Positions 11,840 to 22,732 of a stretch of DNA of 64,000 bases are shown one piece after another (within the stretch, counting starts at the first letter, position 1; every line of letters starts with the position of its first letter). Source of the DNA: Phoenix dactylifera (taxonomy: Eukaryota; Streptophyta; Magnoliopsida; Arecales; Arecaceae); contig NC_052400.1 of the NCBI RefSeq assembly GCF_009389715.1, positions 20,801,674-20,865,673 on the forward strand, given 5' to 3'. The position numbers and the translations under genes were made by a program. The notes under the pieces are model-generated. The model searched no databases and was not told the DNA's origin. It saw only the letters and a program-made list of their open reading frames with translations.

Positions 11840-12578
11840 CTAAGTTTACGGCAGAGTCTTCGAGGGCAGAAGGGCCCATCCGAAGGTTATGATGGATAGA
11901 GCTATCTATCAAGCTAGTGAGGTATCCGAGGCTATTATGACTCCTTCATCTGGGATAGCTAGGGACATCTGGAATTCTCCTTGTGCTGCTTTAACGCCTA
12001 GGTATGTACTTATATCATAGGAGCCCCTACCCCCGGCTATCTTAAGGTGAACTTTGATGGCAATCTGTCCGCTAGTGGAGGAGGCACGGGTGCTGCCTTT
12101 GTGATTAGGGATCATAAGTCCAGACTGATTGTGGCTCCTCCTAATTAGGCACGCACCTTTGAGTCATCTGTCCTGAGGGTGGAGCTCAGGGCAACATGAG
12201 AAAGTGTCTCCTATGAGAGGCGAGTTCTAGAGACCAGTGTGTCATCCTAGAGGGGGACTCAGTAGAGGTGGTAGAGTGGATTCTACAGGAGAGGCTGCGG
12301 GTCTTCAACCAGTCGCTTCTAGAGGACGTCAGATGGTTATTAGAGGAGTGTGCAGTGTTCCAGGTTGGCCATGTATTCCGGAAGATGAATAAAGCTGCTG
12401 ACTGAGTCGCCTCCTTTGCTGCTCATCATTTTGGAGAGATTTTGTGGACCCACTATGTACCTATTACTCCACCGTTGTAGAGTATTTTAATTTTTGACTC
12501 TGTTGGCGATGCTCACGAGAGATTAGTATGAGCGGCTGGTTTACCCACAACAACAACAAAAAAAAAAAAAAAAAAAAG
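11840..12578 (+). mobile_element. 5'-truncated L1-type LINE with poly-A tail
   Basis: The plus strand carries a decayed RNase H domain: PGYLKVNFDGNLSA, GTGAAFVIRDHKSRLIV, then fragments VELR and DVRWLLEECAVFQVGHV across several stop codons. It ends in ACAACAACAAC followed by an A-run to about 12578, the expected LINE 3' end. The left limit is approximate because truncation hides it. The opposite orientation and a different 3' end separate it from the 9668-10250 copy. Confidence 0.78.
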
Positions 12579-13615
12579 GTTTGAAGTATCATTTTGATTC
12601 TCTATAATCATAGAGAATTTAGCTGACTTTTTACCAAGGTGATGGAGATTTAGAGAATCAGTTTGATCCTCTCTATTAGTGTTAGTTATCGTGTGGAAGC
12701 TTGCAGGATGACATTGCGATCGCCCATTGTACGAGAACAGTCCACATGCCAATAATTGGCAAGGCTAGCTGTACCAGGCTAAACGGGCATGTCGCCAAAG
12801 GAGCGAACAAATTGAGCTGGAAAGATGGATTATGTCAAACAGCTAGTTTCTTTTCTCCATTAAAAACGGGGAGCCATTGATGAATTGATTGAGGGCCTGT
12901 GTTCCATGACTAACAAAACTTCTTCATTTGACCCAATTATATGAGTTTTCAGATCCCATGGTACAAAGGACCCAATCATGTACTCGAGTAAAAATAATTA
13001 TTATTTAAATAGTTATCTAATTATTTATAAAACAAGATTCCCAGGATATATGGTGTTGAATCCAGAAGTATTGGATCGTAGGAGCTATCATCCATACATC
13101 TAGGCTAGAGCTGATTATGGGTCAGATCTGAGCATAAAAAAATATCAAAATTTAAATAGATCTGGCACGGAGTTCTACTAAAAATGAATATAATTTAGGC
13201 TCGTGGCCAGGCTTATAATCAACTCTAATCTAGATCTTCTTGTTGAACAAGAAATTGCATCTAACAAAATCTTGTTTAAACTATTTATTATTATTATTAT
13301 TATTATTTTGGAGGCTAGGCTTGGGAATCCCCACCCATATATGGTTAGACTGGTTTGAGCCTCAAATGCAGGATTTCCACTTCAAAAAATTTTCACCTAT
13401 CTTTGCAGAATAGAAGAGTATCAGCAATGTAGGTGCCTTCGGATGTGTAAAGTGCCGAACATCAAATTAAATAGAAGGTAAAACTTTGGAGTTGTTCAAA
13501 TATTCAACTTGTAAATCTGCATGGAAGCGGAAGCAACGAATGCTACATAGATATATAACACTTAAAAAAAGATTCTACCATCCATTTGGACAACCTACGG
13601 CAGCTTCGGATATTT
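12579..13615. other. no gene seen; intergenic with a TTA microsatellite
   Basis: AT-rich sequence without a supported frame. It includes a (TTA)8 tract at about 13285-13308. Confidence 0.4.
13285..13308. repeat. (TTA)n microsatellite
   Basis: About eight TTA units in an AT-rich setting. Confidence 0.9.
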
Positions 13616-13830
13616 GGGACGTTCCTTAAGCTCCAATAGCGACTAGGATGATTTTCATCATTTGGAAGCTTTGACCCCAAAATCTTTTCAAGAAAAACTT
13701 CGATGGCAGCATTAGTGATGGCGGCGGGAAAAAAGAAATTGGCTTTACGGCCAGAGGCATTCGAGAGTGACTCGGCCATCATGATTGGAAAGATCCATAA
13801 ACAGTTTGCGTCCATGCATAAACTACCCTG
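13616..13830 (+). mobile_element. weak LINE RNase H remnant
   Basis: One plus-strand frame reads LFKKNFDGSISDGGG followed by KKEIGFTARGIRE and then a stop. This resembles the NFDGS...GG-GFV-RD-G start of plant L1 RNase H. No tail or target duplication is visible. It lies about 570 bp upstream of the NPP start codon and explains part of the odd open frame there. The call rests on one motif. Confidence 0.4.
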
Positions 13831-14396
13831 TTCCTGGATATCTGGCAGTGTGCAAGCTTAACCCCGCGTGGTCAGCCGGATACTGGTGGGATAGCATTTG
13901 CCAGCATGGAACAGCAGTAGTTTTAATTTCACCAAAAACCACGCCAAAACGGGTCAAAAGGTCAACAAGGTTCAAAAAATCCAAATTGCACCCAACCCAC
14001 CTCCATCAGCGTACCAATTCCTGCAACCAAGTGACAGTACCCGGTGCCGACATTAACGAAGTAGGAGATGTCGAGCTCGAGACTGCACAAAAAAACGTAG
14101 AGTCCCCACTACGTATGAATTCGCACCACATCATTTCGCACGTGAATCTTCTTTTGTCAGCCGAAAAAAAATCGGGACCCAATTTCCTTCTCTCTCGCCA
14201 TCTCCCACCCAATAACACCACTCCCGGTCAAACACCTTCATTCCTGGTCCATACAAACCGAAATCCTGCAAACCAGATCCCGATATTCTCTCCGCCTTCT
14301 CTATTCCTTCCTTTTGGCTGTACACAGTACACTACGAGGATTCAGAAGACGAGCGGAAAAAAAACAAAAAAATTGAAAGAGAAGAAGGGAACTTTG

Positions 14397-15902
14397 ATGG
14401 GTTCCGTTCCCTTCTCCATATCATCATCCCCCCTTCCTCCTCCTCCTCCTCCGTCCGAAGAACTAGATGAAGAACGCGCAAACGCCGCCACCGCTCTCCT
14501 CTCGAATCAGTCGTCCACCTGCTCTTCTCGTATATCTCCAACTGCCCCCCTCTTCTCCTTTTTGGTTCTCATCACCTGCCTCGCCGTCGCCACCGCCTTC
14601 GCCTTCGCCTTCCTCTTCTACTCTTCCTCCTCGTCCGCCTCTGCCCACCATTCTTCCATCTCCGATCCAAAAATCCCACCTTCGTTTCAGCGAGCACCCC
14701 TCGCCCGCCCTCTCGCCAAACTCCCACGCCCCGTCGTCATTCTCATCTCCTCCGATGGGTTCCGCTTCGGCTACCAGTTCAAGACCGCCGCCCCTAACAT
14801 CCACCGCCTGATCGCCAATGGAACGGAGGCCGCGACCGGTCTGATCCCCGTCTTCCCGACGCTGACTTTCCCCAACCACTACTCCATTGTCACAGGGCTC
14901 TACCCGCCGTACCACGGCATCATCAATAACCACTTCGTCGATCCGGCGTCGGGGGATGTCTTCTCCATGAACAGCCACGAGCCTAAGTGGTGGCTCGGGG
15001 AGCCGCTCTGGGAGACCGCCGTCAACCAGGGGTTCAATGCCGCCACCTACTTCTGGCCCGGTTCCGAGGTAAAGAAAGGATCTTGGACCTGCCCTGCTAA
15101 GTTCTGCCGGAAATATGATGGCTCGGTGCCGTTTGAGCGGCGGGTGGACACTGTCTTGAGCTATTTTGATCTCCCCGGCAGTGAGATCCCTGTTTTCATT
15201 ACACTATACTTTGAGGACCCGGATCATCAGGGCCATGAGGTCGGTCCCGACGACCCGGAGATCACTGCTGCAGTAGCTCGGATCGATCAAATGATCGGGA
15301 GATTGATCGCAGGGCTCGAAAAGAGAGGAATTTTCGAGGATGTCACGATCATTTTGTTGGGGGATCATGGAATGGTAGGTAATTGCGATCAAAAGCTAAT
15401 TTTTCTCGATGATTTGTCTCCATGGATCCCTATTCCGCCTGACTGGATCCATTCCACCAGTCCAGTGCTGGCAATTCGACCTCCTCCTGATGTTTCTCCA
15501 TCAGATGTGGTAGCCAAAATGAATGCAGGATTGAGATCGGGGAAGGTCGAGCATGGAAATTACCTGAAAATGTTCCTTAAAGAGGATTTACCCAGTCGGC
15601 TTCACTATTCAGCGAGTTACAGGATTCCACCAATCATTGGGCTGCTGGAAGAAGGGTACAAGATCGAACTGAAGAGGCCGAAGAGGAACGAGTGCGGAGG
15701 AAGCCATGGCTATGACAATGCTTTCTTTTCGATGAGGACCATCTTTATATCCCACGGACCTCAGTTTGAGAGGGGCAGGAAGGTGCCATCTTTCGAGAAT
15801 GTTGAAATATACAATGTGATCGCTTCCATTCTTAAGTTGAAGGGAGCTCCAAACAACGGATCGGCTTCATTTCCAAGTACCATTCTTCTATCAAGTGCTT
15901 GA
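14397..15902 (+). CDS. NPP: ectonucleotide pyrophosphatase/phosphodiesterase (NPP), 501 aa
   Basis: A membrane-anchored alkaline-phosphatase-superfamily enzyme expected to hydrolyse phosphodiester or pyrophosphate bonds of nucleotides and nucleotide sugars outside the cytosol. Single exon. The Ser/Pro-rich N-terminus is followed by a transmembrane anchor at about residues 51-75 (FLVLITCLAVATAFAFAFLF) and the catalytic domain from about 110. Metal and catalytic residues visible: Asp120 (SSDGF), nucleophile Thr157 (LTFPNHYS), Asp276 and His280 (EDPDHQGH), Asp323-His324 (GDHGM) and a later His in SHGYDN. All expected residues are present. The frame stays open 612 nt upstream to 13785, but that extension has no NPP similarity and crosses LINE-like debris. 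I therefore start at the ATG with G at +4 just before MGSVPFS. The 5' half is very GC-rich, as in many monocot genes. Substrate unknown. Confidence 0.94.
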   Translation: MGSVPFSISSSPLPPPPPPSEELDEERANAATALLSNQSSTCSSRISPTAPLFSFLVLITCLAVATAFAFAFLFYSSSSSASAHHSSISDPKIPPSFQRAPLARPLAKLPRPVVILISSDGFRFGYQFKTAAPNIHRLIANGTEAATGLIPVFPTLTFPNHYSIVTGLYPPYHGIINNHFVDPASGDVFSMNSHEPKWWLGEPLWETAVNQGFNAATYFWPGSEVKKGSWTCPAKFCRKYDGSVPFERRVDTVLSYFDLPGSEIPVFITLYFEDPDHQGHEVGPDDPEITAAVARIDQMIGRLIAGLEKRGIFEDVTIILLGDHGMVGNCDQKLIFLDDLSPWIPIPPDWIHSTSPVLAIRPPPDVSPSDVVAKMNAGLRSGKVEHGNYLKMFLKEDLPSRLHYSASYRIPPIIGLLEEGYKIELKRPKRNECGGSHGYDNAFFSMRTIFISHGPQFERGRKVPSFENVEIYNVIASILKLKGAPNNGSASFPSTILLSSA

Positions 15903-17095
15903 GGTGATGTTCGACTTATGCCATAGTAATTGTAGATCGTTTTGAATAATGTTGGTAATTCGACTTCATTGATAGGGCTGCCAGCATTTCTTTGGCCATA
16001 TATTTTGATAACCTTATTTCTTCCACCCTCTGGCTTAGAGCATTCCAGCAGGGGGTTGGTCCACCATGTTGGCACTTGGCTTTGTTCTTCCTGATCTTAA
16101 TCTTCTCTCATCTGGTAGAAATTTTATGTGTCTCTGCAGAATAGTTCATGAAATTTATGGTTTACAGGATAGTTCATGAAATGCTTCATTACTTGTCATA
16201 CGGAAAAATTATTTGCATTGCTATTTCCTGTATGTCTTGGAATACTTCAGTGGGACCATTGAATGATTGAAAGAATTGAGACAGTGATACTATATTTGGT
16301 TCTGATGTTGGATTATAATTTATTTGACTCATCCTGTTCTAGATCCAGATAATGTTTAATAACATGCGAACTCATTTCAAGACAAGCATATCTGATTGAA
16401 AATGCTTGCACAAGAGAGTCTGCCAGATATTGCCTTTACAATGTTTTCACCACCTAAAATACAAATTCAAATGCAAGGGATGATTTTTATAACAGCAAGT
16501 AACAATAATAAGAAGTGACAGAGCTGTGTATTTTCATGGAGCAATGAGTACATAACAAAGAGTTTTTAGATTGTCTTCAATCATGTGTTTGTTTTGTCTG
16601 TTACAATTAACAACATATATGCTTGTGCTCACAGGGTCTTCATCAAAGCAATTTTATCTGCTTTTTTATATCTCTTATGATTTTTGATGCAATGACTGGA
16701 GTCCCGCTTTATTTTACGGTTACATTTTACAGTCCTGGAAAAGCTTAGATGTGCATTTCTCTTTTTCTGTGGGACTGAGATTAGCTTTCTTTGTGAAAAT
16801 CTATGTATTAATTAGCATGCTCCTATAAGGATGAGTTTCTTTACTTGTTTCTTGATATCTTTACTTTCTATTATATTTGCTAGCTAACCCCTTGCATTGT
16901 TGGGTTCATGTATTCTAAGAATATCATGAAATTGTGCATCCTCCTGCATTGTTCAGACTAGCATAGAAGTTGAATTTCTATGGATTATCATATGAAGTTC
17001 TAAACTTTTTCTTGTAAAACATTTAATTAGGGAGAATTGCTGAAATATTATTACTTGCTTATTAGTGCATAACCATAATGACTAAGCTTTGTTCT
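15903..17095. other. NPP 3' flank, no further gene
   Basis: AT-rich sequence after the NPP stop codon, including the likely 3' UTR. No supported coding frame or repeat was seen. Confidence 0.5.
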
Positions 17096-17281
17096 CAAGG
17101 TTCTCCATTTTGGTATCGGATTTCGTAACGGTGCCACATTAATATAGTATCAGTACGGTACGGTACAAAATTTTTTTTGTGTACCGAGTGTCGGTACGCT
17201 ACCCGTATCCAGTATTGGTACTGAACTGGTATGGTATGCCCCATACCATCCAATTCGGGCCGATACGGCGTACCATGCTTG
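17096..17281 (+). repeat. GTACC-rich dispersed repeat, copy B
   Basis: The best preserved of three copies. It opens CAAGGTTCTCCATTTTGGTA, holds CAGTACGGTACGGTAC and GTGTACCGAGTGTCGGTACG centrally, and closes with AATTCGGGCCGATACGGCGT then ACCATGCTTG. Its many GTAC/CCGATA inverses allow extensive self-pairing. No open frame. Confidence 0.75.
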
Positions 17282-20200
17282 TTCTGACTATCGCTTTTTT
17301 GAATCCTTGTTCATCAATCTTTCTTGCTAAATCCCAGGTTGATGTTGTTCTTGCGAAAAATCCTATCTATTTGTTTTTTTGCATGTATACTCCTCAAAAG
17401 TTTCTGCTATGATGCATGTTCAATAAGAACCGAAGAATGCTTTCTATTAATGATTTTGGAGTTCCATGGATAGATTCCTTTTCTGTTCAGAAAATATCAA
17501 ATGCACAAAACTTAGTTCATGAGAAATGTTTCTTTGAAAAGAAGTAATGAAATTTTCTAATGCTTGCATAATAAGACATTCTGCCAGCAACTATTAGCTT
17601 AGTCGATCGGCATCTTTCTCCTAAAGGCTTGCCCTTGGAAGAGGTCCAGGTTTCAAATCAATGTATTACTCGAAAAGTAAAATAAGATCCTATGGAAATT
17701 TTTAACTTTGGTTTAAATCAGATTACCTATTTGACCACTTTGATACTATTGATCCTTCTAATGGATATGAAAAATCAGCTGCTATTCATTTTCTGGAGTA
17801 ACTTCATGCAAGACAGTTGAAAACGGCAAATGATTGTTTGCCTACCCTCATTGTGGATATCTCATCTGGTTTTATTTGGCAACTTCTTGTTTTATGAAAA
17901 AAATAGTCTCTTGCAGTGCAGATTTGGCTTGGCTTGGCCCATATGGTTCTCCCATCTGCTTCAGGCCTGCAGTTGGATGTCAATGGGGTGCCATGTGGGC
18001 TTAGTATTTTTGGACAACTTGAATGCTGACAATATGATTTGGTCAGAATGCAACGAGCAGAGGCCACCACTTCTCTAAAAAAATCTACCTAAACGATTAT
18101 AATTTTTTGTATATGAATAGATTGATCCAGTCATAGTTTCAATATTCTCGAAAATACCTTGAATTATTCTCAATGTTTTCCTTTGTCAAATAATTTCCGG
18201 TTTCTTCTTGGACAATTAAGCTAACCAAGAATTATCCAATTACTCATAAATGCTATGATTTATTTATGAATATCCATAACATGCTCATGCTTTGGCTATT
18301 TGTTATCATTTTATTTTCTTCATATTCTTATTATTACAGGTGCAGTGTACACGACGAAAAATATAAGCGACTAGCTTTCTTATTTGATCATGGTTATTTT
18401 TGTATGCTTTGTCTTGGTCCTACTAAAATTTTCAAAGATTTTTGGTGATTTGTGTAATTTTTTTCTCAGTTCTATTAGGGAGAGAAGACCTGCACTATAA
18501 TTATCCAAGTAATTGTTTCGGATTTTCGATGAAATTTTTGTATTTTTTCCCTCAATTTTTCATTTTTTGCGGAGGGAAGGAGATTTGCGTATGCTGTAAT
18601 TATCCAAATTCAGATTTTCTAAATGCACCATCTTAGAGTTAACATAGAAACTTTGGTTGCTAAGTAGAGAGGGTGGATTGGGCCCTATTCACTATCCATT
18701 ATACCTCCTTTTCCCCCTTCTTCTGGGGCATACAAATATTAGTATGAAAATTTGGTTTAACCCAACTTAATGGACTTTGAGCAATTATCTTAAGACCTTC
18801 AGAAATACTGGCACCTTTTCAGTACAAAGTCACAAAGTAAAAAACCAGGAGGGCTCTAAAACTAATAGTGGCCCCGAGATTTGTCGACACGAGTTGGAGA
18901 CAGCGATTGGGCATGATACAATTATGAGCTTGAAGGAACGAGCTAAGATCCTCTCCATTCTATGCCCGACCCATCTATCACTTGAGGTAGCTCTAATTGC
19001 ATTGTTTTTTTTTTTTCTGATCTTTTTGTAGGCTTGTGGGACAATCTTTCTTTGTTGTCATATGTCATGAGATTATTATTGTTGTCATGATTGCAGGGGC
19101 ACTAAATGTTGAGAGTTTTCTATGTTGAGAGTTTTACAAGACTTCGGCCATCTCAAAAAGGTATAGACTCGCATCCATCCATTCACCCAATGCAAATAAA
19201 TAGTGGATTGTGTTGGCAAGTCACATGGAGCTGGTGAAACCAAGCATAATTTAGTAGTTGTTTGTCAGGTGCTGCTATAACTAATGCGATACAAGGCTCC
19301 TTGAGGGTCACCATATGTATCTTTTAGCATGTTTGATAATTTAAGATGGTCCAAGAGTGTATTTTGTGAGGAAAAATACTTATTTTTTATTTTAAAAAAT
19401 GCATGACTGGAGCTGTGTTTCATGCTCAAAGTGCAATGAAGAATACGGCTGAATTGATATCAGCCAAGAAAACATAATACTGAGTCATCAAGAAGATGCT
19501 CTGTGAGAAAAAAGAGCATACAAAAATATATGTTGAAATTTAGGATATAATGGTTCAGTTCATCTGCACATATCATTTAGCTCAAATGTCGTAAGGTGAT
19601 TGAGGTATGCTTACTTTAGGATACATAAAATGTACCTCTGGTTGTTTTACCATGCATGTTTCACCCTATTGCTATGATTATCAGCAATATGCAAAAATTC
19701 AAACTTGGTTATTCTCCATGAGGAATGTTAGAGATGCATGCGCAGGGCAGCAACATAGGCTTATAATGTGTGCCAACTAATTCCAACGTTTCATAAGGGC
19801 TCCTGCCATACATTGCATTCGATTTTTCTAGTGCTCATTTGGCTGAGCTTGGATCTGGATTTAGATCAGTTAAATCTTAACTCTTGCTTTTTTGTACTTG
19901 TACCTAATTAGACCACTTGTATCAACGGAGCTAAGCTGTCGCTATGCACCGACAAGAAGCCAGGCTTGGGGGGGGGGACCGAGTCTTACAAATATTATCC
20001 TGTTCCTCAATCATACTGAATTTCATCAAGCTATAACCACAAATTAACAATAAACGACTAAGTTGAAGGACTTCCCTCACAACTTTGCTTCCAAGAATAT
20101 TCCTTCATCAAAACAAAAAAACAAAAAATTGTTAAGAAAATGCGCTATCTAGTATTGGCTGCTAGCTATGAGCTCTCAAAGAGCAAATTGGCAGCAAGTT

Positions 20201-21164
20201 TGTTGTCCACCTGATTCAATGGCATTCAGTTGCCTGCATACGAGAGGTTAAAGGGAGCATCTTATATCAATGTCAATAAGTACACTGTTGCAGAGTATTG
20301 CTGATGCTGAAACATTGAAACTAGGATTCCTTTGTGCTAAAAGCAGAAAAAAGAAAATTTCATAGAAAATCTAGAGGACATAAGCTAGATCTATGATAGT
20401 TTCAGTTGCTGACAAGCACCACCCAGCAATACCAAGAGGGGCAGGCTCTGAACATACTGCTAAAAGAACAAGGGTAACTTGAAGTTTAATCTATTCATCG
20501 TATCTGCATGACTTTCAGCCAATATGCGTCGAACAGGTAGATAAGTAGCAATAATAATATAAGATTTATCGGGATGCCTGCAGCTTCAGAATCTAAGGAA
20601 ACCTTAAGATTTGCACGGCTTAACAAAATCCAATGACAAAAGCACAATCTTATGCGAAAACAAACAGAAAAAGAGCAGCAGAACGCGCCACCGGCCTCTG
20701 CATCTTGGCATCAGAATTCCCGTGGGTGCACTCCACAGTGGATTTGTGTGCCGCCCACTGGAAAGCAGGAAGCAGCTTCTTGGTCTTTCCCTGGTTTGGA
20801 AATAGGACACCGAGCATGAGAGAGGTGAATTATTGAGCAGTACAAGTGGAGGAAAAGAGCAGTACATGGATCACGTTTACCATATGTCCATTCAAATGGC
20901 AGCCACCCATCCATTTACCTATGATTCTAGACAGAGAACAGCCCAGATCAAAAGAGTAAGCAGAGGCGAAGAACGAGATCGACTTCAAAGAAGCTGGTGG
21001 AAAGTAAAAAAACAATTCCAGATCACATGTCATGTCAATGATGAGATGTATTTGGACAGCATTACCATGCCATGTTACCCTGATAAAACCAAGGTGCTTG
21101 TCCCCTCTAGTGTTTCATTCCTACTCTAATAAATTTTATTGCGCTAGGATGCTTCATGGGCTAC
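17282..21164. other. intergenic between NPP and the ACC oxidase-like gene
   Basis: Nearly 4 kb of AT-rich DNA with only short chance frames. A ten-base G-run sits at 19968-19977. The last few hundred bases are the likely promoter of the downstream dioxygenase gene. Confidence 0.45.
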
Positions 21165-21172
21165 TATAAATA
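21165..21172 (+). promoter_or_regulatory. TATA box of the ACC oxidase-like gene
   Basis: TATAAATA lies 96-103 bp upstream of the start codon at 21268. This is suitable spacing for a short 5' leader. Confidence 0.7.
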
Positions 21173-21267
21173 TGGCTTTGGGGTGTCTGCTAAGTATGAA
21201 GGTGGCTTGAGAGGAGTGGGCAGTGAGTTGCAATATCTCTGTAGCAACCAAGTACTGTTTGGAGAAA

Positions 21268-22460
21268 ATGGAGATCCCAGTGATCAACCTTGGAGAGATA
21301 GAGGGAGAAAGGAAGAGCAAAACAATGTCACTTCTCCATGAGGCATGCGAGAAGTGGGGGTTCTTTTGGGTAAGTAGAATAGAAATGGGTGTTTTTGTTT
21401 TATACTTTATGTTTGCAGAGTCATTTGAGGATAATTTTGCATGGATGACTCTGTGGCAGCTCGAGAACCATGGGATTGATGAGGGCCTGATGGATAAGAT
21501 CAAGGGACTGGTGAACCAGCACTACGAGGAGAGCATGAAGGAGAGCTTCTACAGCTCAGATCTGGCAAAAGAATTGGGATGTAATATCAAAGCCTCTGAT
21601 GTCGACTGGGAGAGCAGCTTCTTCTATCACCATCAGCCGGACTCGAACATCAACGACATTCCTGAACTACTTTGGTGAGTCTCTGATATAGTAGTCAGAG
21701 CTGGACTTCCTCCGTAAAACACAGAAGACAAGTTCACAACCTAACACAAGATTGCAACTCAAAAAGAAGTCAGGATCAAAAATAAAAAGTATATTAATCA
21801 ACTATAAATTCATCTTACGGGAAAAAAGCAAGCTTATTCTTATTGGCTGTCATACTAGAACTTTCTGTTTAATGATGCAATTTATCATGCAGTGAAGTAA
21901 TGCAGGAATATGTTGCACAATCGATCAAGTTGGCTGAAAGGCTTGCGGGACTTCTGAGTGAGAACCTTGGATTGGAAAAAGATTACATGAAGAAGGCATT
22001 CTCAGAGCCTTTTGTTGGGACAAAGGTGGCAAAATACCCAGAATGCTCTCAGCCAGAGCTGGTGATGGGCCTCCGAGGCCATACTGATGCTGGTGGAATC
22101 ATCCTATTGCTCCAGGATGACAAGGTCCCAGGTCTTGAGTTCTTAAAGGATGGGGAGTGGGTGCCAGTACCTCCAACAAAAGGTTACAGAATCTTTGTGA
22201 ACCTAGGTGATCAAGTGGAAGTGATGAGCAATGGGATTTACAAGAGTGTTCAGCACCATGTCCTTGCTGACAGAAATGGGAGCCGATTATCTATTGTTAC
22301 ATTCTATAATCCAGGGGCTAATGCTATCATTTCCCCAGCTCCAAAACTCGTTTATCCAGGTTGCTACCGTTTCCAAGACTACCTCAATTACTATTCCACC
22401 ACTAAGTTTTCAGACAAGCTTGCTAGGTTCCAAACCATAAAGGAAATGCTGGTGCCATGA
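21268..22460 (+). CDS. ACO: ACC oxidase-like Fe(II) dioxygenase, 3 exons, 294 aa
   Basis: Family role: oxidises 1-aminocyclopropane-1-carboxylate to ethylene in the cytosol using Fe(II), ascorbate and O2. Exons: 21268-21369, 21460-21674 and 21893-22460. Donors are GTAAGT and GTGAGT, acceptors GGCAG and TGCAG, and the joins keep frame. Markers: MEIPVINL start; ACEKWGFFW|LENHGI across intron 1; VDWESSFF; GTKVAKYP with the Lys expected in ACC/bicarbonate binding; GHTDAGGIILLLQDD with iron ligands His169 and Asp171; His227 in SVQHHV; and Arg237-x-Ser239 for substrate binding. Against classic ACC oxidases it is slightly short, has one extra residue between the HxD and the distal His, and ends KLARFQ where classic forms have KEPRFE. 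It resembles the divergent ACO5 type, so true ACC oxidase activity is likely but unproven. The family is right even if the substrate differs. Confidence 0.88.
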
Positions 22461-22726
22461 CAGTAGCAGGACTGCTTGCTATCACTACTGAACATGAAGC
22501 TTCCTCCTAAAAAGTTTGTGGTGATATGTAACTGCTGAAGGATATTTGTAAAGGTTTGTGATCCAGTGTCTTTAATATGCCAGAGTGCTATATATAGTGT
22601 GGATTCTGCTTTTATGTTGTCTTTTGAGTCAACAATCCATGGACAACATCTTATTTTATGTTGTCTTTTGTACTTTACCGAGTGATTATATAAATCCTAT
22701 GTTTGTCTGTCTGCTGCTTTTCAATT

Positions 22727-22732
22727 AATAAA
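22727..22732 (+). terminator. possible polyadenylation signal
   Basis: AATAAA 267 bp after the ACC oxidase-like stop codon, in a T-rich stretch. A plausible 3'-end signal, not proof. Confidence 0.4.

Noticed and set aside
14463..14978. 171-codon minus-strand frame over the NPP 5' half
   Set aside because: A shadow of the GC-rich NPP coding strand, rich in Gly/Glu/Arg from codon composition.
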